Assembly (NCBI GenBank): GCA_023417475.1
Contig: JAEZFP010000028.1
Coordinates: forward strand, 1 to 64,000
From: Bacillota bacterium
Lineage (GTDB): Bacteria; Bacillota; UBA4882; UBA8346
Direction of reading: 5' to 3'
Length of the DNA stretch: 64,000 nt
In this document: piece by piece, positions 16,784 through 25,409 of the stretch
Numbering within the stretch: the stretch's first letter is position 1
Layout: every line of letters begins with the position of its first letter
Program-made: the position numbers and the translations under genes
Notes under the pieces: model-generated
Seen by the model: the letters and a program-made list of their open reading frames with translations, nothing else
Databases searched by the model: none
What the model was told of the DNA's origin: nothing

Positions 16784-18769
16784 TTACCCCAACAACTTGC
16801 TCCAGCTCTTTATCTCGTCACGCAACGCGGCGGCTTGTTCGAACTCCAAATCGGCGGCGGCTTTGAGCATTGTTGTTTCCAATTCGGCAATTTTGGCCTT
16901 GATCTCGTCCGGCGACAGCTGCGGTAGTTGCTGGGCCTCGTAGGTCACCTTGTCCTCGGCCGCCTGCTCGGCGCTGATCAGGTCGCGGACCGCTTTCCGG
17001 ACCGTCTCCGGCGTGATCCCGTGCTCCACATTGAAGCGCACCTGAATCTCGCGGCGGCGGTTGGTCTCCTGAATCGCCCGGCGCATTGAATCGGTAGTGT
17101 GGTCGGCGTACATGATCACCCGGCCTTGGACATTCCGGGCCGCCCGTCCGATGGTTTGGATCAAGGAAGTTTCCGAACGTAAGAACCCTTCCTTATCGGC
17201 ATCAAGAATCGCCACCAACGAGACTTCCGGAAGGTCCAAACCTTCGCGAAGCAGATTGATCCCGACCAACACGTCGAACAGCCCCATCCGCAGGTCGCGG
17301 ATGATCTTAATCCGTTCGAGGGTATGAATCTCCGAATGCAAGTAACGGACTTTGATGCCGACCCCTTCCAAATATTCGGTGAGATCCTCCGACATCTTTT
17401 TAGTTAAGGTGGTCACCAAGACCCGTTCCTGCCGGTCGACCCGGAGCCGGATCTCCTCCATCAAATCGTCGATCTGACCCTGCACCGGACGCAAGTCAAT
17501 CTCCGGGTCCACCAGGCCGGTGGGACGGATGATCTGTTCGACCACTTTTTGAGTCCGTTTCATCTCATACGGTCCCGGGGTGGCCGAGACGTAAACCAGT
17601 TGGTGGACGCGCTGCTCGTATTCGTCAAAGCGCAGCGGCCGGTTATCCATGGCTGACGGTAAGCGGAACCCGTATTTGACCAATGTTTCTTTCCGGGAGC
17701 GGTCACCGGCGTACATCCCGCCGATTTGGGGCACCGAGATATGGGATTCGTCGATGAACATTAAAAACTCTTTCGGAAAATAATCCAGCAAAGTCGCCGG
17801 GGCTTCGCCCGGGCCGCGGCCGGTCAAGTGCCGGGAGTAGTTCTCAATCCCCTGGCAAAATCCGACCTCGTTCATCATCTCCAGGTCGAAGCGGGTCCGT
17901 TGCTCCAACCGTTGCGCCTCCAGGAGTTTCCCTTCGGCCTGAAAGATCCGCAATTGCTCCTCTAGTTCGGCTTCAATCGACTGGACCGCGATCTTGCGTT
18001 TCTCTTCGGACGTGATATAGTGGGTGGCCGGATAGATCATTACTTCTTCCAGGTTTTGCAACACTTCGCCGGTGAGTGGATCGACTTCGATGATCCGCTC
18101 CACTTCATCGCCGAACAACTCGATCCGGATGATATTTTCGCCGTAGACCGGAATGATCTCGATCACATCGCCCCGCACCCGGAAGGTGCCGCGGGTGAAA
18201 CCCAAATCGTTCCGGCTGTATTGAATTCCCACCAAACGGCGGAGGATCTGGTTGCGGTCGCGAAACTCGCCGGACTTCAACGACAGGGTCATTGCCTCGT
18301 AGTCCTCCGGCGAACCAAGACCGTAGATACAGGAGACGCTCGCGACGATGATGACATCTTTCCGTTGCAACAACGACGAGGTGGCGGCGTGGCGCAGCCG
18401 GTCGATCTCATCGTTGATGCTGGAATCCTTCTCAATAAACATATCCGTCTGCGGAATATAGGCTTCCGGCTGATAATAATCGTAATAACTGACAAAATAT
18501 TGGACCGCGTTGTCCGGAAAAAACTCTTTAAACTCGCTGAACAACTGGGCCGCCAGGGTCTTGTTGTGGGCCAGCACCAAGGAGGGCATCTGCACTTCCT
18601 CGATCACCTTAGCCATGGTAAAGGTCTTCCCCGATCCGGTCACGCCCAATAAAACCTGATCCCGCAGGCCGCCGCGGATCCCCGCCGCCAAACCGGCAAT
18701 CGCCGCGGGTTGATCCCCCCGGGGCTCGTATTCGGAACGGATTACAAATTTCTGGTTCTGGACCGCCAA
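16784..18769 (-). CDS. uvrB: Excinuclease ABC subunit B
   Basis: UvrB is the damage-verifying helicase-like subunit to which UvrC binds. The protein of about 661 residues holds Walker A (GVTGSGKTFTM), the damage-probing beta-hairpin (VSYYDYYQPEAYIP), DEXX-box MFIDESH, helicase motifs VLVTTLTKKMSEDLTEYL and LIQTIGRAARN, and a C-terminal UVR helix pair (LEFEQAAALRDEIK) for UvrC. A TTG start with AGGGGTG six bases upstream is favoured over the GTG three codons earlier (18778), where spacing is impossible. First gene of uvrBA. A LexA-type box stands about 50 bases upstream, so the operon is probably SOS-induced. Confidence 0.99.
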   Translation of the reverse strand: MAVQNQKFVIRSEYEPRGDQPAAIAGLAAGIRGGLRDQVLLGVTGSGKTFTMAKVIEEVQMPSLVLAHNKTLAAQLFSEFKEFFPDNAVQYFVSYYDYYQPEAYIPQTDMFIEKDSSINDEIDRLRHAATSSLLQRKDVIIVASVSCIYGLGSPEDYEAMTLSLKSGEFRDRNQILRRLVGIQYSRNDLGFTRGTFRVRGDVIEIIPVYGENIIRIELFGDEVERIIEVDPLTGEVLQNLEEVMIYPATHYITSEEKRKIAVQSIEAELEEQLRIFQAEGKLLEAQRLEQRTRFDLEMMNEVGFCQGIENYSRHLTGRGPGEAPATLLDYFPKEFLMFIDESHISVPQIGGMYAGDRSRKETLVKYGFRLPSAMDNRPLRFDEYEQRVHQLVYVSATPGPYEMKRTQKVVEQIIRPTGLVDPEIDLRPVQGQIDDLMEEIRLRVDRQERVLVTTLTKKMSEDLTEYLEGVGIKVRYLHSEIHTLERIKIIRDLRMGLFDVLVGINLLREGLDLPEVSLVAILDADKEGFLRSETSLIQTIGRAARNVQGRVIMYADHTTDSMRRAIQETNRRREIQVRFNVEHGITPETVRKAVRDLISAEQAAEDKVTYEAQQLPQLSPDEIKAKIAELETTMLKAAADLEFEQAAALRDEIKSWSKLLG

Positions 18770-18786
18770 TGCTACCACCCCTACCC

Positions 18787-18830
18787 CATTATACCCGTTT
18801 TCGAACCACTTCTATCCGAACATATATTCG
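18787..18830 (-). promoter_or_regulatory. uvrB promoter with LexA (DinR)-type SOS box
   Basis: CGAACATATATTCG at 18817-18830 matches the Bacillus SOS box CGAAC-N4-GTTCG with one mismatch. A minus-strand TATAAT stands at about 18788-18793, 24 bases nearer the gene, with a poor -35. The box thus overlaps the expected -35 region, which suits repression by LexA. Confidence 0.75.
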
Positions 18831-18933
18831 ATAACAAGCCAAGGTCTCCTGCCGGACATCATTACATTTCCGTTACAAACTTTTTTGCCCCTGCTTAAAA
18901 AGCCTTTTGGTTAATATATAAAGGATCATGACG

Positions 18934-18963
18934 CCCCCTCTTTGCGCAGTCGCAGAGAGGGGG
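18934..18963. other. 13-bp hairpin in the uvrB upstream gap
   Basis: CCCCCTCTTTGCG and CGCAGAGAGGGGG pair with one G-T wobble around a CAGT loop. A smaller GGGGG-TGAGT-CCCCC hairpin follows near 19005-19020. They lie between the polysaccharide deacetylase stop (19092) and uvrB. No U-tract, so a true terminator role for the deacetylase operon is uncertain. Confidence 0.5.
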
Positions 18964-19091
18964 AACGTACCATTGATCAACTCGCAACATCCAGCCTCAG
19001 GGGGGGTGAGTCCCCCTTACTCCGGGCGCTTGGCAAACGACAGCAAAAAGACCGCTCGCGCGGTCAATCGTTCTCTTTCGGTTCGTGCCGC

Positions 19092-20537
19092 TTACCGGAC
19101 CAGTTCCGAGGCAGGCACGATCGCCACGCCGGCTTTGATGAATTCCGGCAACACTTCAATGATCGCTTCGGGCGTTCCGGAGCGGACGTGACCGATCCCG
19201 ATCGCCTCGCCCTCTTTTAGGGCGAGCTTCAACAGTTGGCGCAACGCGGCCAGCTTCGCCTGATAATCGCTGGAATCGTCGATAAAGACCCGCCGTTTGG
19301 CAAACGGCACGTTATATTTCCGGGCGTATTTGGCGGCGACGGACGGATGGGCCGGGTCGCCGGTGTTGCTGTCGATGAAAAACAGCTGCCGCTCTTTAAT
19401 GGCTTTCAACAGGATATCCATCAGCCGGTCGTCGTAGGTCCCGGCCGAGCCCATATGATTATTGATGCCCGCCAAACCCGGCACCTGTTTGATATCGGCG
19501 TCCAATTGGGTGAGGATCTGCTCCTCGGGCCACTCGCGCCGGATCAGTCCCGGCCCGGGATTGGCCGCTTTATTCAAAGGTTCAAGCGGCAGATGCAGCA
19601 TAATCTCAAATCCGCGTTCCTTGGCCTTGCCGATATATTCCAACGCATACGGGGTAAAAGGCAATACCGACCAGGTCAGTCGGGCCGGGACTTGCAACAT
19701 GGCGTCGGCCGGCGCTCGGACAAACCCGACATCATCAATGATAATCGCCACCCGGGCCCGGCGGCGCACCGGCGGAATTTGCGGCCGCAACGTCGGCACG
19801 GGCGACGGTTTGACGGTCGGAACCGGCGCGGGTTTGGCGGTGAGCAACGGTTGCGGCGGCGCCGGCGGCCGTTCGGCCGCTACGGTCGGGGCCGGGGCCG
19901 CCGTAGGTTGCGGTTGAATTGCCACCGGCGTTGGCGCCGGCCGGGTAAAGGGCGGCGGCTCGGGAATCAATCCCCGCCATTGCCAACTCCGTTTGACCGC
20001 TCCGGTCAACGGTTGTTTTAACAAAAGCTCCATCGCGGGAAGCTCTTGATACGCTCCGGACAGCGTCACCGGAATCACGCTTTCGCAACGAATCCAAAGG
20101 GTCCGGCCGTTGAAACCCCAGCGGATGGCGCGAATGGCCAAGCCTTGACTGGAGACCAGTTTGCGCCATTCCCAGCCCAACTCGACCAGATCATGTTCGT
20201 TGGCGGCGGGCGGCAGTTGGATGCGGCTACGGCTTCTCACCCAACGCAGGCGGTTGCGGTCGGTCTCCCGTTCATGCAGGCGCGCTTCTTCCCACTGCAG
20301 CACCTCATTGAGTTGCCAACCGTTGCGTTGCAGCAGATTGGTCCAGGACTCGTCCAGCGAATCCTGGAGAAAGACCAGATCGACCGGGCCCGACTGCTCA
20401 AAAACCAAGCTTGGCGCGCCAACCGCCGCCGGAAGCGTTACGGGTTGCGCCGGCCAAAAGTGAAACGTCACCAAGATCAGGGCAAACGCGCTATAAAAAA
20501 TGAGGGCCGTTTTGAGAGCCGGCGATAACGGCCGCAT
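19092..20537 (-). CDS. Divergent polysaccharide deacetylase family protein with Pro-rich linker
   Basis: The 481-residue protein has a single N-terminal membrane anchor (LKTALIFYSAFALILVTF), an extracytoplasmic domain of about 180 residues, a linker of about 75 residues that is mostly Pro, Ala, Thr and Val (residues 195-255), and a C-terminal domain with VAIIIDDVGF, LHLPLEPLN, INNHMGSAGT and FIDSNTGDPAHPS. This last domain is the divergent polysaccharide deacetylase (YibQ-like, NodB-related barrel) family, thought to act on cell-wall or envelope glycans. Position downstream of ftsEX, the M23 hydrolase and ctpA fits a peptidoglycan role. The long proline linker is unusual and would let the domain reach across the wall. 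Confidence 0.88.
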   Translation of the reverse strand: MRPLSPALKTALIFYSAFALILVTFHFWPAQPVTLPAAVGAPSLVFEQSGPVDLVFLQDSLDESWTNLLQRNGWQLNEVLQWEEARLHERETDRNRLRWVRSRSRIQLPPAANEHDLVELGWEWRKLVSSQGLAIRAIRWGFNGRTLWIRCESVIPVTLSGAYQELPAMELLLKQPLTGAVKRSWQWRGLIPEPPPFTRPAPTPVAIQPQPTAAPAPTVAAERPPAPPQPLLTAKPAPVPTVKPSPVPTLRPQIPPVRRRARVAIIIDDVGFVRAPADAMLQVPARLTWSVLPFTPYALEYIGKAKERGFEIMLHLPLEPLNKAANPGPGLIRREWPEEQILTQLDADIKQVPGLAGINNHMGSAGTYDDRLMDILLKAIKERQLFFIDSNTGDPAHPSVAAKYARKYNVPFAKRRVFIDDSSDYQAKLAALRQLLKLALKEGEAIGIGHVRSGTPEAIIEVLPEFIKAGVAIVPASELVR

Positions 20538-20593
20538 ACGGTCAACTCCTTATCCGTCATAATTGATGACCCGCAACGGCAAGGCCGCTCCGG

Positions 20594-20908
20594 GCAGGAC
20601 AAAAATAACATTCCGGAACCCCGGAACCAAATTCGGGTACCCGAAAAACGAATTTAGGTTCCCGGAAACCGGATTGGGGGACCGGGGAAGCGGATAACGG
20701 AACCCGGGAAACGAATTCGGGAACCCCGGAACCAAATTCGGGTACCCGAAAAGCGAATTTAGGTTCCCGGAAACCGGATTGGGGGACCGGGGAAGCGGAT
20801 AACAGAACCCGGGAAACGAATTTGGGAACCCCGGAGCCAAATTCCGGAACCGGAAAATCGCTTTGAGGAACCCAAACGGCGCGTTCCGGTTCCCGAATCC
20901 GCTTAATC
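20594..20908. repeat. 21-bp-periodic intergenic array, locus 1 (15 units)
   Basis: Fourteen clear units and one decayed unit, each exactly 21 bp, run without a gap from 20594 to 20908. The loose consensus is GG-ACCCGG-AA-C-AATT-. Units from 20615 to 20719 are repeated almost unchanged from 20720 to 20824, giving a 105-bp higher-order repeat (5 x 21). Period 21 is two DNA helical turns and also seven codons, so several frames stay open and translate to Pro/Gly/Asn-rich heptads on the minus strand; no gene-like start or composition supports coding. The array fills the gap between two same-strand cell-wall genes. Related arrays occur near 42.6 and 54.7 kb. Confidence 0.92.
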
Positions 20909-20945
20909 GGTCGCGCGCGCAGCAGAAACCGGGAGCGGCGCCCGT

Positions 20946-22199
20946 TCAGCCGGCCGGTTTCAACGCGGCCGGACCGGCTTCTTGCCGCAGCGCTTTCAAG
21001 GCCGCCGCTTCCTGAAGTTGTTGCATCTTTTGAAACGGTCCGGAATCGCCCTTCTGCAACAGCCGATCCAGCGCGCCCGGAATCTCCACCACTTGGTCGG
21101 GGTGGACGCCCCGTTTATGAATATTCACCCGGCCGGAAGTGAGGTAACTGGCGATGGTGATCGTCACCGCCGACTCCCCGGGGAGTTCCTTCACCTCTTG
21201 GATCAGGTCTTTCCCAAAGGTGCGCGTCCCGATCAACGTCGCCCGGTGATTATCCTTAATCGCGCCCGAGACAATCTCGGCGGCGCTGGCGCTCCAACTG
21301 TCGACCAGCACCACCCACGGCAGCTTGCGGTGGGGGTAGTTTTTGGCGGGCAAAGTTTGCTCGGGGTAACCGCGCCGGATGATATGCAACACCGGAACGC
21401 CGGCCGGAATAAAATGACTGGCCACTTTGTGCGCAGCATCCAACGAACCGCCCGGATTGGCCCGCAAATCGAGCATTGCCCCCCGGTAGGACGGGTCGCC
21501 GTCGATCTTGGCCAATGCTTTCGCCAGGTCGTCGGGGGTGGTTTCGGCAAATTGCGAAATTTTAACCACCCCGTATTTGCCTAACACCGGGTCGGTTTTG
21601 GTATCCATTTGCACGGTGGGAATGAGTACCAGCTCGCGGATGATCCGAAAATCAATCGCGCGGCGGTTGTCGCCCTGACCACGGGCGATCTGTAATTTGA
21701 CCGCCGAACCCGCCGGTCCGCGAATTTTGGCGATCGCCACCTCTACCGTGAGCTGCTTCACTTCTTCATCGTTGACTTTAATGATCTGATCGCCCGGTTG
21801 CAGGCCGGCTTTTTCACCGGGGGTCCCTTTGACCACCGACGAGATGAGCAATTGATCCGCTTTGGGGATCAGATAGACGCCGATCCCGCCGAAACTCCCC
21901 TCGGTCTCCTTCTTCAACTCGGCGTATTCGTTGCGCCCGAGGTAACGGGTATAGGGATCGTTCAATATTTTCAACATGCCGGTGATATTGCCCGACCGCC
22001 AATACGCCTTGGCTAAATCGGACAGATTGACCGGTTGATAATAACTGGTTTTGACAATTCCCATGACGTAAAAAGCGGTTAGTAAATCCCGGTATCTGCC
22101 GTGACGGGCCTCAGACTGCCACCACCAGCCAAACGCGGCGGCGGCGATGAACAGCGGGACTCCGATAGCGGCCAATAAAACTTGACGTCTCTTCATCAA
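20946..22199 (-). CDS. S41 family C-terminal processing peptidase (CtpA-like)
   Basis: The 417-residue serine protease has an N-terminal signal anchor (VLLAAIGVPLFIAAAAFGWWW), a PDZ domain at about residues 95-185 (GEKAGLQPGDQIIKVNDEEV) and an S41 catalytic core. The Ser is in DSWSASAAEIVSGAI and the Lys in GTRTFGKDLIQEV. Family members trim the C-termini of exported proteins and often regulate murein hydrolases. The C-terminal tail is Gln/Ala-rich. Start is a TTG at 22199 or the ATG right after it; GGAGGA stands 10-13 bases upstream. It follows the M23 hydrolase by 20 bases in the fts block. Confidence 0.93.
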   Translation of the reverse strand: MMKRRQVLLAAIGVPLFIAAAAFGWWWQSEARHGRYRDLLTAFYVMGIVKTSYYQPVNLSDLAKAYWRSGNITGMLKILNDPYTRYLGRNEYAELKKETEGSFGGIGVYLIPKADQLLISSVVKGTPGEKAGLQPGDQIIKVNDEEVKQLTVEVAIAKIRGPAGSAVKLQIARGQGDNRRAIDFRIIRELVLIPTVQMDTKTDPVLGKYGVVKISQFAETTPDDLAKALAKIDGDPSYRGAMLDLRANPGGSLDAAHKVASHFIPAGVPVLHIIRRGYPEQTLPAKNYPHRKLPWVVLVDSWSASAAEIVSGAIKDNHRATLIGTRTFGKDLIQEVKELPGESAVTITIASYLTSGRVNIHKRGVHPDQVVEIPGALDRLLQKGDSGPFQKMQQLQEAAALKALRQEAGPAALKPAG

Positions 22200-22219
22200 G
22201 GAAACGAATCCTCCGTTGT

Positions 22220-23368
22220 TTATAGATAACTGGTCGGGTCAACCGGAACACCGTTCTTGCGGACCTCAAAATGGCAATGGGGTCCGGTGCTCAGACCGGT
22301 GCTGCCGATCTTGGCGATCAACTGCCCTTTGGTTACGTTCTGACCCACCGCAACCAGCAACGTCGAGCAATGCGCGTAAACGGTGGACATCGAATTGCCG
22401 TGGTCGAGCGCGATCATCTTGCCATAACCCCCGTTGGTCGCGGCAAATATGACCACTCCGGAGTCGGCGGCCACAATCGCCTGCCCGTACGGGGCGGCGA
22501 TATCGAGTCCCGAATGGTACCGGCGCGTGCGTAAAATCGGGTGAATCCGGTAACCAAAGTAGGAAGTGATCCGGCCGCGGGTCGGCCAGACATATTGACC
22601 GGTGCCCAACGCCGTTTTGTTTTTGTTTTGCATCCCCCGGATCTGCGCTTCCATCGACCGGGAGAGGTCTTCCAATTCATCCAGCGCCTTTTCCAAGCTC
22701 CGACGGTCGTTCTGGATCAGCGACAATTCCCGCTGCTGGTCCTGAACCCGGGATAACCAGCGGCTGTGTTCGCTCTTCGCCGTTACCTGCAATTGCGAAT
22801 ACGCGGTTTTTTGCTGTTCCAACTCTTGGTGTTGTTTCGCGATCTCCGCTTTTTTCTTGGCGACCTCGTTCTGTTCCTCTTGGATATTTTTGAGAACCGA
22901 CAGATCCGCCCGGACGTAACGGCCGACCATCTCGAACCGGGAGACGAATTCGTTATAGTCGCGGGCCTGGAAAAGCACTTCCAAGTAACTTTGATATCCG
23001 TATTTATATATAGCCGATAACCGTTTTCCTAGAACCGATTTGCGACGGAGGATCTGATCCTGGAGTTGCTGGAGTTGACTTTGCGTCTGACTTAGCTGGT
23101 TTTGGACCATGCCGATCTGTTTTTGGGTCGTTCCCAATTTGGTATTGATATTATCGAGGTTGCTCTTCACCTTTTCAGCCTGTTTCTGACTGGTGACCAG
23201 CCGGCCGGTGACGCTTTTCTGTTTGACAATGGTTTGGGTCAGTTTCTTTTTGGTCTGGTCGATCTGTTTGGCGATATCTTCCGCCGAGATGCACCAACCG
23301 GTCGCCGAGCCGGCGACGACGGCCGCTACCAAAAAAACACCGGTCAACCGGCGTAATGGATGATTCAT
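22220..23368 (-). CDS. Coiled-coil M23 murein hydrolase (EnvC/PcsB-like position in ftsEX block)
   Basis: The 382-residue protein starts at MNHPLRRLTGVF, chosen from AGGAGG nine bases upstream. It has a signal peptide (cleavage near GWCISA), a long coiled coil from about residue 30 to 250 (Gln/Lys-rich heptads), and a C-terminal LytM/M23 domain. The zinc ligands of an active enzyme are all visible: H in RYHSGLDIAA with its D, and the HCH of GPHCHFEV, plus YAHCS. Many EnvC-type activators have lost these, so this one is probably a hydrolase itself. Placed directly after ftsEX, it is likely the periplasmic partner opened by FtsEX, as EnvC, PcsB or CwlO are. Confidence 0.92.
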   Translation of the reverse strand: MNHPLRRLTGVFLVAAVVAGSATGWCISAEDIAKQIDQTKKKLTQTIVKQKSVTGRLVTSQKQAEKVKSNLDNINTKLGTTQKQIGMVQNQLSQTQSQLQQLQDQILRRKSVLGKRLSAIYKYGYQSYLEVLFQARDYNEFVSRFEMVGRYVRADLSVLKNIQEEQNEVAKKKAEIAKQHQELEQQKTAYSQLQVTAKSEHSRWLSRVQDQQRELSLIQNDRRSLEKALDELEDLSRSMEAQIRGMQNKNKTALGTGQYVWPTRGRITSYFGYRIHPILRTRRYHSGLDIAAPYGQAIVAADSGVVIFAATNGGYGKMIALDHGNSMSTVYAHCSTLLVAVGQNVTKGQLIAKIGSTGLSTGPHCHFEVRKNGVPVDPTSYL

Positions 23369-23471
23369 TCCATCCACCCTCCTTGCCTTGTAGATTGCCG
23401 TTTCAAACGGTTGCCCCGTTCGGAGCCTTGGCAACGCTGCCAATTATCGGAAATCAAACCGCCGAAAAATG

Positions 23472-23493
23472 AAGCCCGATTCCGCTCGGGCTT
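23472..23493 (-). terminator. Hairpin between ftsX and the M23 gene
   Basis: AAGCCCGA and TCGGGCTT form an 8-bp stem; on the minus strand CATTTTTCGG follows. It may partly separate ftsEX from the downstream hydrolase transcript, or be an attenuator. Confidence 0.65.
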
Positions 23494-23534
23494 TGTGCGC
23501 TTTGCCAAATCCTGATTCGCAAATCCGGTTGAAG

Positions 23535-24404
23535 CTACACCTTGAGGAAACGTTTCATCGAAAGCAAACTTCCCAACGCCCCGAAGGTCAAACCCAACAG
23601 CGGAATCAGCCAAAACATCCGCCCATTGACCACATGCTCCGAGAGCAGGGGAATGAACGGCGCCAATTGCTTGATATAGTTAAAGAGCAACCGGTAACTC
23701 TTGGAGATGATCACAATCGAGACGAACGAACCCGCCAGTCCGATCAGGATTCCTTCCAGCATGAACGGCAACCGGATGAACCAGTCGGTCGCGCCGACCA
23801 GTTTCATAATCTCGATCTCCTTGCGCCGCGCCATCACGGTCAACCGAATGGTGTTGACTATGATATACAACACCACCAGGCCGATGATCAGCACCAGGCC
23901 GATGCCGACCAGTCCCAAAATCCGGATGATCATCAACATCGCTTCGACAAACGTCTTGCCGTACTCCACTTCGTCGACGCCCGACAAGGCGCTGATCTGG
24001 GTCACCAGCGGCTTCACTTTGGCGTCGTCGGTCAACTTGACATTGACCATATCCGGCAGCGGGTTTTCGGTGGAGGTAAACAGATCGCTGACGCCGAGAT
24101 TCTTCTCTAAAAACTTGGCTCCGTCGATCTTCGAAACGTAGCGGACTTTTTTGACCCCTTTGATCTCGGCGATTTTCTGTTGCAACGTCACCGGATCGGA
24201 TCCGTCTTTCAGATACACCCGGATCTCCAGGACGTTTTTGGCCATGTTCATAAAGTGATTGCAATTGGTGATGACAATGTAAAAACAACTAAGCAAGATG
24301 AGCGAAAGCGTGACCGTGACCACCGCCGCAAAACTCATCAAACCGTTCCGGGAGAGCCCGGCCCAAGCTTCTTTCGTAAAATACCAGCAAGTTTTAATCT
24401 TCAA
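23535..24404 (-). CDS. ftsX: Cell division ABC transporter permease FtsX
   Basis: FtsX is the membrane half of the FtsEX mechanotransmission complex that activates wall hydrolases. A TTG start giving about 289 residues (LKIKTCWYFTKEAWAGL) is chosen because it has GGGGG nine bases upstream and matches the usual FtsX beginning; it overlaps ftsE by 11 bases. One helix stands near the N-terminus (VVTVTLSLILLSCFYIVI), then an extracytoplasmic domain of about 110 residues (VLEIRVYLKDGSD), then three helices, with the MARRKEIEIMKLVGATDWFIRLPF coupling region characteristic of the FtsX/MacB superfamily. The operon order ftsE-ftsX is standard. Confidence 0.96.
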   Translation of the reverse strand: MKIKTCWYFTKEAWAGLSRNGLMSFAAVVTVTLSLILLSCFYIVITNCNHFMNMAKNVLEIRVYLKDGSDPVTLQQKIAEIKGVKKVRYVSKIDGAKFLEKNLGVSDLFTSTENPLPDMVNVKLTDDAKVKPLVTQISALSGVDEVEYGKTFVEAMLMIIRILGLVGIGLVLIIGLVVLYIIVNTIRLTVMARRKEIEIMKLVGATDWFIRLPFMLEGILIGLAGSFVSIVIISKSYRLLFNYIKQLAPFIPLLSEHVVNGRMFWLIPLLGLTFGALGSLLSMKRFLKV

Positions 24405-25080
24405 GCCCGTATACCCCCTTGAGCTCGTCGCGGGTGATCTTGCCGTTTTCCAACGCAATGACCCGTCGCCGCATCCGGTCGACCACCGCTTTGTTATGAG
24501 TCGCCATGATCACGGTGGTGCCCCGCTTGTTGATCTCCAACAACAGGTCCATAATCCCCCATGAAGTATCCGGATCGAGATTGCCGGTGGGTTCGTCCGC
24601 CAATAACAACAGCGGGCGGTTGACGATCGCCCGGGCTAACGAGACCCGTTGTTGCTCGCCCCCGGACAACTCGGCCGGGAACACGTTGGCCTTATCTTTC
24701 AAACCCACCAGCTCCAAAACTGCCGGGACCTGTTTTAAGATCTCCTTCTGCGACGCCTCAATCACTTCCAGGGCAAAGGAGACATTCTCAAAAACCGTCT
24801 TATTGGGGAGCAATTTATAATCTTGGAAGATCACCCCGATATTGCGACGAAAGTGCGGAACTTCCCGCTCTTTCATCCGCGCCAAATTCTTCCGGCCGAT
24901 AAACACAAAACCCTCCGTCGGTAGCTGCCGGCGAATGATTAAATTCATAAAAGTGGTTTTTCCAGCGCCGCTCGGCCCAACAAGAAAGACAAACTCTCCC
25001 TTGTCGATGAACAGGTCGACCTCACTGAGTGCCACGACTCCATTACCGTAAACCTTGTTCACTCTCTGAAACTGAATCAA
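24394..25080 (-). CDS. ftsE: Cell division ATP-binding protein FtsE
   Basis: FtsE powers the FtsEX complex at the division site or lateral wall. A TTG start giving 228 residues (MIQFQRVNKVYGNG) is preferred over GTG three codons upstream (25089) because GAGGTG then has usable spacing and the product matches normal FtsE length. Walker A is GPSGAGKTTFMNLI, signature LSGGEQQRVSLARAIV, Walker B LLLADEPTGNLD, and the H-loop is MATHNKAV. All catalytic residues are present. First gene of the cell-wall block; about 330 bases without a gene precede it. Confidence 0.97.
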   Translation of the reverse strand: MIQFQRVNKVYGNGVVALSEVDLFIDKGEFVFLVGPSGAGKTTFMNLIIRRQLPTEGFVFIGRKNLARMKEREVPHFRRNIGVIFQDYKLLPNKTVFENVSFALEVIEASQKEILKQVPAVLELVGLKDKANVFPAELSGGEQQRVSLARAIVNRPLLLLADEPTGNLDPDTSWGIMDLLLEINKRGTTVIMATHNKAVVDRMRRRVIALENGKITRDELKGVYGLED

Positions 25081-25409
25081 ACGCGTCACCTCATGTTATG
25101 CCAGTTTTTTCGATACTTCGACAATAGCGCAAAAATCTCCTTCCCGAAAACTTGATCCAATATCTGAGCAAGTTTATTGGCGCCGGAGGTTTCACTGACT
25201 CATCAGACTGCTTTTCCGCGCATTTTGTTCATTTGATTCAGCCCTGATCGACAATTGGTGACAAAGAAAGCGTACTGTCGGAATGATGTACGCTTTGTCG
25301 CCAGGACAATCCTGGCTTATCTTTATGTAATTGCAGAGGGTTTCATGTCATGGGACGATGGCGGCTCGGTACAGCGCCCCAGTCGCAACCGAATCCAATG
25401 ATCAAAGGT
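25081..25409. other. Gap upstream of ftsE with two hairpins
   Basis: AAAGCGTAC (25267-25275) pairs with GTACGCTTT (25288-25296), and CCAGGA with TCCTGG (25301-25315, loop CAA). They lie downstream of the minus-strand gene at 25410 and upstream of ftsE. Neither has a U-tract. The ftsE promoter must lie here but no convincing boxes were seen. Confidence 0.5.

Noticed and set aside
20550..20840. Open frame on the minus strand with Pro/Gly/Asn heptads
   Set aside because: It arises from the 21-bp period, which keeps several frames open. No ribosome site or signal, and related arrays read in other ways.
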